A model generated the notes under the pieces. It saw only the letters and a program-made list of their open reading frames with translations. It was not told where the DNA came from and made no database searches. The position numbers and the translations under genes are program-made. A stretch of DNA of 33,621 nucleotides from Christensenella sp. UBA4379 (GTDB lineage Bacteria > Bacillota > Clostridia > Christensenellales > Aristaeellaceae): positions 1 through 33,621 of the forward strand of contig DGRV01000101.1 in assembly GCA_002391225.1 (NCBI GenBank). The letters run 5' to 3'. This document shows positions 15,009-22,280 of the stretch, piece after piece (position 1 is the stretch's first letter; each line of letters opens with the position of its first letter).

Positions 15009-15917
15009 ATGAATCACGTCGACATCAAGGGCATCATCCCGCCGATCCTGACCCCGATGAAGGAAGACGAAAGCCTCAACCTGCCCGAGCTGCGCAACCA
15101 GATCGAGCGCCTGCTGGGCGGGGGCGTCCACGGCCTGTTCGCCTTCGGCACCAACGGCGAAGGCTATATCCTCAGCGAAAAAGAAAAGTACGAAGTCCTC
15201 GAAGTCATGATCGACCAGGTCAAGGGCCGGGTACCCGTCTACGCCGGCACCGGCTGCATCGGCACGCAGGACACCATCCGCCAGAGCGTGCAGGCGGAAA
15301 AACTGGGCGCAGACGTGCTGTCCATCATCACCCCCAGCTTCGGCGCGGCCTCCCAGAAAGAGCTCTATGACCACTATGTGGCCGTGGCCAAGCATGTGAA
15401 CATCCCCATCATTCTGTACAATATCCCGCCGCGCACCGGCAACAAGCTGGCCCCGGAAACCGTCCGCGACCTGATCCGCGACGTGGACGTGATCGTCGGC
15501 GCCAAGGACTCCTCCGGCGACATCGAAAACCTCAAGGCCTACATCCGCCTGACCCGGGAGCTGGACAAGGACGTGGCCATCCTCGCCGGCAACGATGGAG
15601 CGATCCTCACCTGCCTCAAGGAAGGCGGAGCCGGCGGCATCGCGGGCCGCGCCAACATCTGGCCCAAAACCGTCGCCTCCATTTATGACAAGTTCGTCGC
15701 CGGCGACGTCGAAGGCGCGCAGAAGGCCCAGGACGCCATCGCCGTGCTCCAGACCGTTTTCAAGTTCGGCAACCCCAACACCATCATCAAGCGGGCCGTC
15801 GAAATGCTGGGCTACCCGGTCGGCCGCTGCCGCGCTCCCTTCAACTACGTTCCCCAGGAAGGGATCGAGGCGCTCCGGAAGGTCCTGGACGACAACATCG
15901 CCATGGGCATTGACTGA
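15009..15917 (+). CDS. DapA/NAL-superfamily aldolase (2-keto-3-deoxy acid aldolase-like)
   Basis: 302-aa TIM-barrel lyase with GGGAGG before ATG 15009. Schiff-base Lys is K166 (GAKDSSGD) and the catalytic Tyr is Y137 (LYNIPPRTG). R142 could bind a carboxylate. The pyruvate-binding motif reads GTNGEG (T48-N49) instead of GTTGE, and the DapA Tyr pair after TP is replaced by SF (TPSFGAAS). It is therefore probably not a true dihydrodipicolinate synthase. Relatives cleave 2-keto-3-deoxy acids to pyruvate plus an aldehyde. In this operon the aldehyde could be a four-carbon uronate. It is expressed with PdxA2, 11 bp downstream. Confidence 0.88.
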   Translation: MNHVDIKGIIPPILTPMKEDESLNLPELRNQIERLLGGGVHGLFAFGTNGEGYILSEKEKYEVLEVMIDQVKGRVPVYAGTGCIGTQDTIRQSVQAEKLGADVLSIITPSFGAASQKELYDHYVAVAKHVNIPIILYNIPPRTGNKLAPETVRDLIRDVDVIVGAKDSSGDIENLKAYIRLTRELDKDVAILAGNDGAILTCLKEGGAGGIAGRANIWPKTVASIYDKFVAGDVEGAQKAQDAIAVLQTVFKFGNPNTIIKRAVEMLGYPVGRCRAPFNYVPQEGIEALRKVLDDNIAMGID

Positions 15918-15928
15918 GGAGGAAAGCT

Positions 15929-16978
15929 ATGAACCAGAAACCGATCATCGGCATCACCATGGGCGACCCCGCTTCCATCGGCCCGGAAATCACCATCAAG
16001 GCACTGGGCGGACATCAGGACCTGTATGACGCCTGCAGACCCCTGGTCATCGGCGACGCGGAAATCATGCGCCGGGCCCGGAAGATGGTAGGCCGGGAAG
16101 ACATCGAGATTCATCCCGTTTTCTCCGTCTCCGAAGCCCTCTTTACCCCCGGCACCATCGACGTCTATGACATGAAGATGGTGGACGCGGACACGATGAA
16201 AATCGGCCAGGTCTCCGTGGAGGCCGGCAACGCCGCCTTCCAGTATGTGAAGAAGGTCATCGAAATGGCCATGGCGGACGAGGTGGACGGCACCGTCACC
16301 AACGCCCTGAACAAGGAAGCCATGAACCTGGCCGGCCATCATTTTTCCGGCCACACCGAGATCTACGCCCACTACACCGGCACGAAAAAATACTGCATGA
16401 TGCTGGCCCACGGGAACATGCGCGTGACCCACGTATCCACCCACGTCTCCCTCCGGGAGGCCTGCGACCGGGTCAAGAAGGACCGGGTGCTGGAAGTCAT
16501 CCGCCTGTCCAACGAGGCCTGCAAGGACTTAGGCATTGAAAAGCCCCGGGTGGCCGTGGCCGGCCTGAACCCCCACTGCGGCGAGGGCGGCCTGTTCGGT
16601 GACGAGGAGATCAAAGAGATCACCCCGGCCATCGAAGCGGCCAGGGCGGAGGGCATCGACGCCACCGGCCCCTATCCCCCGGACTCCGTGTTTTCCAAGC
16701 TGCGCGGCGGCTGGTATGACATCGTGGTCTGCATGTACCACGACCAGGGCCACATCCCCCTCAAGGTGGTGGGCTTTGTCTACAACCAGAAGGAAGGCAA
16801 GTGGGACGCCGTCGAGGGCATCAACCTGACGCTGGGCCTGCCCATCATCCGCGTCTCCGTCGACCACGGCACCGCCTTTGACCAGGCCGGCACCGGCATG
16901 GCCAACGAGCTGAGCCTGATGAACTCCATCGACTACGCCATCCGCCTGGCCAGGTCCCGGCTGGCGAAAAAAGCCTGA
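15929..16978 (+). CDS. pdxA2: PdxA2-type 4-phospho-tetronate dehydrogenase/decarboxylase
   Basis: 349 aa with GAGGAGG before ATG 15929. It has the PdxA fold motifs: GITMGDPASIGPEI at the start, metal His in GHTEIYA (H142) and HDQGH (271-275), and the VDHGTAFDQAGTG C-terminal motif. PdxA proper makes pyridoxal precursors. PdxA2 paralogues next to DUF1537 kinases oxidise 4-phospho-D-threonate or 4-phospho-D-erythronate at C3 with NAD, and loss of CO2 yields dihydroxyacetone phosphate. Operon context supports PdxA2. It is a soluble cytoplasmic homodimer in known cases. The stop is six bases before the next start. Confidence 0.9.
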   Translation: MNQKPIIGITMGDPASIGPEITIKALGGHQDLYDACRPLVIGDAEIMRRARKMVGREDIEIHPVFSVSEALFTPGTIDVYDMKMVDADTMKIGQVSVEAGNAAFQYVKKVIEMAMADEVDGTVTNALNKEAMNLAGHHFSGHTEIYAHYTGTKKYCMMLAHGNMRVTHVSTHVSLREACDRVKKDRVLEVIRLSNEACKDLGIEKPRVAVAGLNPHCGEGGLFGDEEIKEITPAIEAARAEGIDATGPYPPDSVFSKLRGGWYDIVVCMYHDQGHIPLKVVGFVYNQKEGKWDAVEGINLTLGLPIIRVSVDHGTAFDQAGTGMANELSLMNSIDYAIRLARSRLAKKA

Positions 16979-16984
16979 TCCGTC

Positions 16985-17974
16985 ATGAAATTCGTCTTTT
17001 CCCAAGGCGTGGTGCCGGAAGCTATGGCCCTGCTGCAAGGGGCGGAGACTAAAGTGCTGAACGCCTTGAACATGGCGGAGCATCCAGCGGACATCGCCGA
17101 CGCGGACGCCCTGATCATCCGCATCTCCCGCGTGCCCGCCGAGACGATCGCCGCCGCCGAAAAGCTTCGGGTCATCGGCCGCACCGGCGTCGGGTTTGAC
17201 AGCATCGACGTCGCCGCCGCCACGGCGCGGGGCATCCCCGTCGTGCTGACCCCGGGGGCCAGCAGCCGCTCGGTGGCAGAGCACACCGTTGCCCTGCTCT
17301 ACGCCCTGTCCAAAAACCTGGTGGAAAGCCACAACGAGCAGAAAAAGGGCAACTACCAGGTTCGCAGCAGGGGCGTTACCTTCGAGCTGCTTGGCAAAAC
17401 CATCCTGGTGATGGGCCTTGGCTCCATCGGCGGAGAGGTGGCCCGGCTGTGCAGGGCCAACGGGATGCGGGTGCTGGGCTACAACCATCACATGACCGCG
17501 GAAAGGATCGCCGCCCTGGGCGCGGAGCCCGTGGAGGATTTTAGAAACGTCCTGCCGGAATGTGATTTCCTGACCCTCCACCTGCCGCTGACGGACCAGA
17601 CCCGCGGGCTGATCGGAGCGGAAGAAATCGCCCGGATGAAGCCGAGCGCCATGATCCTCAACTGCGCCCGCGGCGGCATCGTGGATGAAAAAGCCCTCAC
17701 CTCCGCCCTCAACGAAGGCCGTCTGGCCGGCGCCGGCGTCGACTGCTTTGCGCAGGACCCGCCCAACGCGGACGACCCGCTGCTGAACGCTAAAAACGTC
17801 ATCGCCACCCCCCACAGCGCCGCCCTGACCAAAGAGGCCATGATCCGCGTGCAGAAAATGTGCCTGGAGGGCTGCCTAACCGTGCTCCGGGGAGAAAAAT
17901 GGCCCTACGTCGCCGATCCGAAGGTCTACGACCACCCGCTCTGGCAGGGAAAGCAGCAGACCTTACGATCATAA
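16985..17974 (+). CDS. D-isomer-specific 2-hydroxyacid dehydrogenase
   Basis: 329 aa of the PGDH/D-lactate dehydrogenase family. Visible features are RTGVGFDSID (~60-70), the NAD-binding GLGSIGGEVARL (~145), catalytic Arg in NCARGG and catalytic His in TPHSAAL. The usual Glu of the DVFxxEP motif is Asp here (GVDCFAQDPP). That change is tolerated in some relatives but may alter rate or pH dependence. No strong ribosome site is visible; translation probably couples to pdxA2. In context it could interconvert a 2-keto acid and a 2-hydroxy acid, or reduce a glyoxylate- or uronate-like aldehyde. The substrate is not determinable. Confidence 0.88.
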   Translation: MKFVFSQGVVPEAMALLQGAETKVLNALNMAEHPADIADADALIIRISRVPAETIAAAEKLRVIGRTGVGFDSIDVAAATARGIPVVLTPGASSRSVAEHTVALLYALSKNLVESHNEQKKGNYQVRSRGVTFELLGKTILVMGLGSIGGEVARLCRANGMRVLGYNHHMTAERIAALGAEPVEDFRNVLPECDFLTLHLPLTDQTRGLIGAEEIARMKPSAMILNCARGGIVDEKALTSALNEGRLAGAGVDCFAQDPPNADDPLLNAKNVIATPHSAALTKEAMIRVQKMCLEGCLTVLRGEKWPYVADPKVYDHPLWQGKQQTLRS

Positions 17975-18019
17975 GAAAACCCGTCTCTTACGTTATCCCC
18001 TGTTCCAACTTCGGTACTG

Positions 18020-18074
18020 TGAGCGGTATCGCTCATGTACATATAACTTTGGCCTGTATTGGCCAGAAAGGTGG
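18020..18074 (+). promoter_or_regulatory. two stem-loops before the TAXI binding-protein gene
   Basis: TGAGCG/CGCTCA (18020-18035) and a CTTTGGCC...GGCCAGAAAG hairpin (18047-18070). The second ties up the AAAG of the ribosome site AAAGGTGG. They may protect the mRNA or tune translation of the abundant binding protein. Confidence 0.35.
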
Positions 18075-18082
18075 AAAAATCC

Positions 18083-19075
18083 ATGAAGAAAATCCTGTCC
18101 CTCGTCCTGGTCAGCGCGATGCTGCTGTTCTCCGTCGCCGCGATGGCTGATGTCGAGCTTCTGATCGGCACGCAGGAAACCGGTACCGCCGGCTACACCT
18201 ACGCCACCGCCATCATGCAGTGCATCCAGACCATCCCCGGCTACTCCGTGTCCCTGGTCTCCAACTCCTCCGGCAACGTCACCTCCCCCGTTCTGATTCA
18301 GGAAGGCGAATGCGACATCACCGTGTCCAACTCCGCTCCCGCCCTGTGGGCCTCCACCACCGGCGTTGAGTCCGCTTCTCTGCCTGTTTGCCCCGATGTC
18401 CGCTGCATCGCCGGCGGCCTGGGCAAGGACTTTATCAACGTCATGTTCACCCAGAGCTTCGTGGACAAGACCGGCATCAAGACCATCGAAGAGCTGGTTG
18501 AAAAGCAGCAGCCCGTCCGCATGATCATCAAGAAGAACGGCTCCTTCGGCGAGCTGGCCGCGGAGCGCGTCTTCGGCGTGTTCGGCATCGACATCAACAA
18601 TCCTCCCGCCTGGCTGACCGTGGAAAAGACCTCCGGCGGCGCCATCAAGGACGGCCTGTCTGACGACCTGTATGATCTGACCATCGACCACATCGGCTCC
18701 GGCCAGGCCAACACCACCGAGCTGTGCCTGAACCACGCGATGTATGACGTCCAGCTGTCTGATGCCACCCTGGAAGCGCTGTGCGCGCAGGGCTATGACT
18801 ACGTCACCGTGCCCGCCGGCACCTGGAACGGCCAGGATGTCGACATCAAGACCGTCGGCTCCCAGCAGTGCATCATCGTGTCCGCGGACATGGATGAGGA
18901 AGTCGCCTACAACATCACCAAGGCTCTGTGCGAAAACCGCGAGATCCTGGTGAACACCTCCGCCGTGCTGGCCAACTTCAACCCCGAAGTTTCCGGCTCC
19001 AAGGCCCTGACCGGCTGCGAGCTCCATCCCGGCGCCGCCCGTTACTATCAGGAAATGGGCTATGCTTTCAACTGA
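18083..19075 (+). CDS. TAXI-family TRAP transporter solute-binding protein
   Basis: 330 aa from ATG 18083 (AAGGTGG eight bases upstream); a longer reading from 18059 would bury the signal peptide. Residues 1-22 are a signal peptide ending AAMA before DVELLIGTQ; there is no lipobox Cys, so the protein is probably exported and free or loosely held. The GTQETGTAGYTYATAIMQC opening and the following SNSSGNVTSPVLIQ are TAXI-like (TRAP-associated extracytoplasmic immunoglobulin-type family). It captures a small acidic solute and delivers it to the fused permease downstream. It is separated from the permease by a GC-rich hairpin, which could keep binding protein in excess. Confidence 0.9.
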   Translation: MKKILSLVLVSAMLLFSVAAMADVELLIGTQETGTAGYTYATAIMQCIQTIPGYSVSLVSNSSGNVTSPVLIQEGECDITVSNSAPALWASTTGVESASLPVCPDVRCIAGGLGKDFINVMFTQSFVDKTGIKTIEELVEKQQPVRMIIKKNGSFGELAAERVFGVFGIDINNPPAWLTVEKTSGGAIKDGLSDDLYDLTIDHIGSGQANTTELCLNHAMYDVQLSDATLEALCAQGYDYVTVPAGTWNGQDVDIKTVGSQQCIIVSADMDEEVAYNITKALCENREILVNTSAVLANFNPEVSGSKALTGCELHPGAARYYQEMGYAFN

Positions 19076-19118
19076 TCCAAAAAAGATCAGCATTGAAATC
19101 CACTAACTTCTGAAATCC

Positions 19119-19151
19119 GGCCGGAGCGCAGGCTGGACCCGCGCTCCGGCC
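19119..19151 (+). terminator. GC-rich stem-loop between binding protein and permease
   Basis: An 11-bp perfect stem (19119-19129 with 19141-19151) with an 11-nt loop followed by C-rich sequence rather than a T-run. It probably acts as partial attenuator or 3'-end stabiliser rather than a full stop. Confidence 0.5.
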
Positions 19152-19242
19152 CCCCTCTCCATCCCACCCGGTCATCCGAAACGTCAGCCCTCGGGCTCAG
19201 TTTCGTGTGCAATCATACTGTCATGAAAGGAGAGTCCGAAGG

Positions 19243-21264
19243 ATGAGCAAACAAATCCGCAGGACGTGCGTCATTGGGGTCACGATCGTTTTCGTGCTCT
19301 TCCAGATGTACCTGGCGCTGGTCAAGCAGTTCACCTTGATGCTCCAGACGCCGATCCATATGTGCTTTGCCCTGGCCCTCGTGTTCCTGTATAACCCCAC
19401 CGATAAAAACTATCAGAAAAAGCTCCGCAAAAAGTGCGAAGCCGAAAACCGGAAACCCACCGACAAAGAAAGAAACAAGTATGCCTGGACCCATTGGTTC
19501 GACATCCTGTTTTTCGCGGCCATCGTCTATGTAGCCTGGTACACGCTCAACAACGTCGACCGTCTGGCCAGCTACGACATGGCGGTGCATAAACCCATCA
19601 CCGTCGACTATATCGCCCTGGTCTGCGTCGTAGTCCTGCTGCTGGAAGCGGTCCGCCGCACGCTGGGCTACATCCTGTTCTTCTTTATCATCGCCTTTAT
19701 CGCCTATTCCTGGGCGTCTCCCTTCCTGCCGCAGGGCGTGTTCCGCACCGTCGCCACCGCCAAGAACAAGACCTTCGAAAAGATGCTGGAAAAGTTCACC
19801 GAAGGCATGATCATGGCCGAGCAGGGCGTCTACGGTACCCCGCTGCAGACCTCCTGCACCAGCCTGTTCTACTTCATCCTCTTCGGCGCGTTCTTCTCTG
19901 AATGCGGCGGCGGCCAGCTGCTGATCGACGTAGGCATGAAGTTCTCCAACAAGTCCTCCGGCGGCCCCGCCAAGGCGGCTGTCATTTCCTCCGGCCTGAT
20001 GGGCATGGTCTCCGGCTCTGCCGTCGCCAACGTGGCCACCACCGGCGTCATGACCATCCCGATGATGAAAAAGATCGGCTATGCTCCGGAAGAAGCCGGC
20101 GCCATCGAAGCCGTGGCCTCCACCGGCGGCCAGATCATGCCCCCCATCATGGGCATCGGCGCCTTCATCATGGCCGAGCAGCTGGGCATCAACTACCTGA
20201 CCGTCGCGGCCGACGCCATCATCCCCGCCGTGGCCTACTACTTCGGCGTGTTCGTCCTGGTGGACCGCCTGGCCAAGAAGCGCGCCAGCCGCTCCACCGC
20301 TTCTGAGAACGTCGAAATCAAGGTGGACCGCAAGATTCTCCCGCGGCTTTATCTGCTGCTGCCCATCGTCGTGCTGATCATCGCCATCCTGAACGGCTAC
20401 TCCCTGATGCGCTCGGGCATGTTCGGCATCTTCGCCTGCCTGCTGTGCAACCTGGCCAGCCTGATTATCGGCCTGAAAAAGGGCGGGAACCTCAAGCACG
20501 ACCTGATCGAAGGCAACAAGGAATCCAATTTTGCCGGCCTCAAGCAGATGTGGAAGTGCTGCATCGACGGCGCGAAATCCGCCGCTGAAATCGCCGTGCC
20601 CACCGCCGCCTGCGGCATCATCATCAACGTGATGACCGCCCAGACCTCCCTGGCCACCAACCTGTCCGGCGTCATCGCCAGCCTGGGCATGACCAGCCTT
20701 TTCCTGGCGATGCTGATCGCCATGGTCGGCTGCATGCTGCTGGGCATGGCCCTGCCGACGGTCGCGGCCTACCTGGTCGGCGTGACCCTGTTCGTCCCCA
20801 CGATGCAGAAGCTGGGCATCTCCCCCCTGGTCGCCAACATGTTCGTGTTCTACTACGGCATCATGGCCCAGATCACGCCGCCCGTCTGCGTTGCCTCCTA
20901 CACCGCTGCCGGCATCGCCGACGCGGACGCCATGAAGACAGGCCTGCGCGGCATGCTGTTTGCCCTGGTCGGCTTCCTGGTGCCCTTCGTCTTCGTGTAC
21001 AACCCCGCCATCCTGCTGCAGGGCCCCGTGGTCGATATCATCTGGGGCGGCGCGCAGGTGCTGGCCGCCACCTTCTTCCTGGCCATCACCGTGTCCGGCT
21101 TCTTTAAGCGCCAGATGTCCTGGTGGGAGCGCGCAGCCACCTTCGCCGCGGCCATCCTGCTGATGACCCCCGAGCTCATCACCTCCATCATCGGCATCGT
21201 GCTGGGCGTGGGCGTCCTGATGCTGGATACCATCATGGGCAAAGCGAAAAAAGCGGCTGCCTGA
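19243..21264 (+). CDS. fused TRAP transporter permease (TAXI type, DctQM fusion)
   Basis: 673 aa from ATG 19243 with AAGGAG upstream; the 12-codon extension from 19207 lacks support. About 16 hydrophobic segments are predicted. Four in the first ~200 residues form the small-subunit part, with a charged loop (KKLRKKCEAENRKP). The large DctM part begins near LFYFILFGAFFSECGGG. Conserved TRAP signatures include SSGLMGMVSGSAVANVATTG, STGGQIMPPIMGIGAFIMAE and MALPTVAAYLVGV. Sodium-driven uptake of a carboxylate-bearing solute is the usual role. It is the last gene of the operon, followed by a strong terminator. Substrate is inferred from the operon, not from the protein. Confidence 0.93.
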   Translation: MSKQIRRTCVIGVTIVFVLFQMYLALVKQFTLMLQTPIHMCFALALVFLYNPTDKNYQKKLRKKCEAENRKPTDKERNKYAWTHWFDILFFAAIVYVAWYTLNNVDRLASYDMAVHKPITVDYIALVCVVVLLLEAVRRTLGYILFFFIIAFIAYSWASPFLPQGVFRTVATAKNKTFEKMLEKFTEGMIMAEQGVYGTPLQTSCTSLFYFILFGAFFSECGGGQLLIDVGMKFSNKSSGGPAKAAVISSGLMGMVSGSAVANVATTGVMTIPMMKKIGYAPEEAGAIEAVASTGGQIMPPIMGIGAFIMAEQLGINYLTVAADAIIPAVAYYFGVFVLVDRLAKKRASRSTASENVEIKVDRKILPRLYLLLPIVVLIIAILNGYSLMRSGMFGIFACLLCNLASLIIGLKKGGNLKHDLIEGNKESNFAGLKQMWKCCIDGAKSAAEIAVPTAACGIIINVMTAQTSLATNLSGVIASLGMTSLFLAMLIAMVGCMLLGMALPTVAAYLVGVTLFVPTMQKLGISPLVANMFVFYYGIMAQITPPVCVASYTAAGIADADAMKTGLRGMLFALVGFLVPFVFVYNPAILLQGPVVDIIWGGAQVLAATFFLAITVSGFFKRQMSWWERAATFAAAILLMTPELITSIIGIVLGVGVLMLDTIMGKAKKAAA

Positions 21265-21308
21265 CAGGCTCGTCCTGACAGATAAGCCAGCATCATTTCC
21301 AAAAAACA

Positions 21309-21351
21309 TTTCCCGCGCGTTCCGGTCCATCCGGAGCGCGCGGGAATTTTT
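21309..21351 (+). terminator. terminator of the catabolic operon
   Basis: A long GC-rich stem (TTCCCGCGCG and TCCGG arms paired with CCGGA and CGCGCGGGAA) followed by TTTTT. Confidence 0.9.
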
Positions 21352-21411
21352 GTGCTGTGTTGTCTTTTATGCGTCCTAACAAAAAATCGACGATGCAGAG
21401 GTCCTGCAGTT

Positions 21412-21786
21412 TCAAATCAGCCCAACCTCATATTGCCGTATATTCTCGTCCACCGTCGCCAGCTTCAGGCCTTCCGCCTGCGCCTGGCAGATCAGCAGTC
21501 TGTCAAACGGATCCCGATGAATCCACGGCAGATGTTCCAGTTGCTCCAAATGCTGCGCTTTGATTGGAAGAATGGAAAGGTTCATTTTGGCGCAGTCCTC
21601 CATCAGTTGGGAAACAGGGCACGGCAAAGTCAGTTTTCCCAGACTGCTTTTGATCGCCAGTTCCCAAAATGAAATGACGCTGACCCAGACCTTTTCTTCT
21701 GTTTCGATCGCTTGCAGCATCTCTTTGGAGAGCTTTGTATCTCCGTTGACGAACCAGAGAAACACATGCGTATCCATTAGCAGCAT
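21412..21786 (-). CDS. VapC-like PIN-domain toxin
   Basis: 124 aa from ATG 21786, which overlaps the antitoxin stop as TGATG; a GTG three bases earlier is possible. The acidic RNase site is visible: D5 (LLMDTH), E42 (SFWELAIKSSLGK), D92/D95 (RDPFDRLL) and D113 (TVDENI). The DPFDR variant belongs to the large PIN group paired with DUF2281-like antitoxins. Known relatives cleave tRNA or rRNA when freed from the antitoxin. AAGGAG for this gene lies at the end of the antitoxin gene. It sits downstream of the TRAP terminator, convergent with that operon. Confidence 0.88.
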   Translation of the reverse strand: MLLMDTHVFLWFVNGDTKLSKEMLQAIETEEKVWVSVISFWELAIKSSLGKLTLPCPVSQLMEDCAKMNLSILPIKAQHLEQLEHLPWIHRDPFDRLLICQAQAEGLKLATVDENIRQYEVGLI

Positions 21787-22013
21787 CACATGTACTCCTT
21801 CATATCTGCCAAAGGCGCGTCAAAATCATCCGCGATCTGAATCAATCCCTGATACAGACCGGGCCTGCGACGGACAGTCTTTTTTTCCTGGCTTAAAGAA
21901 GGCGCTTGCGTCTGAAGTTTCTCCCACTTGAGGAAACGCATATATTGAACCACCTGCATCAGAGTATCTTCCGACATATCCTTCGCCTCGTCCATCAGCA
22001 TTTCCAATTCCAT
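21786..22013 (-). CDS. antitoxin of the VapC-like pair (DUF2281-type)
   Basis: 75 aa, acidic at the N-terminus with a MELEMLMDEAKDMSEDTLMQVVQYMRFLKWEK helix, which resembles DUF2281-type antitoxins. The C-terminal part (PGLYQGLIQIADDFDAPLADMKEYM) looks like the toxin-wrapping tail. It has a GAAGGTG ribosome site and its own promoter, and is translationally coupled to the toxin. No separate DNA-binding fold is obvious, although the N-terminal helix pair may serve. Confidence 0.8.
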   Translation of the reverse strand: MELEMLMDEAKDMSEDTLMQVVQYMRFLKWEKLQTQAPSLSQEKKTVRRRPGLYQGLIQIADDFDAPLADMKEYM

Positions 22014-22046
22014 CCATCTATCACCTTCTTTTCTAATCTCAGGATC

Positions 22047-22075
22047 ATTATAACATTGTTTATGCGGGAACGCAA
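22047..22075 (-). promoter_or_regulatory. promoter of the toxin-antitoxin pair
   Basis: Leftward TTGCGT (22075-22070), 17-bp spacer and TATAAT (22052-22047), about 35 bp before the antitoxin start. Confidence 0.6.
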
Positions 22076-22171
22076 GGATGCCTTCTCGTTCTCAGCCCCG
22101 CGAAATATACCTTTCTGAAATTTATTGGAAATATAGTTGTAAATCTTTCGTAACAAAAATGCAAAAAACAA

Positions 22172-22200
22172 TTGACAAACAGGCGCAAAAGGCTTTTAAT
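22172..22200 (+). promoter_or_regulatory. SigA promoter of the FAD-dependent oxidoreductase
   Basis: TTGACA (22172-22177), 17-bp spacer and TTTAAT (22195-22200), 80 bp before the start. Confidence 0.7.
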
Positions 22201-22280
22201 GGTAACAGGCGAAACCATCGCCTGATCAACCGCGGCGCTTTGTGAAAACGAAGGCCATTCCGCGGTGAAAGAGGCATTGA

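Noticed and set aside
12448..15917. Ordinary sialic-acid (nan) catabolic cluster
   Set aside because: There are no ManNAc kinase, epimerase or GlcNAc-6-P deacetylase genes, and the aldolase and kinase motifs point to tetronate chemistry.
9249..21330. Long antisense ORFs (up to ~700 aa) opposite the catabolic genes
   Set aside because: High GC content leaves long antisense frames open; they are His/Gly/Arg-rich, lack domains and have no ribosome sites.
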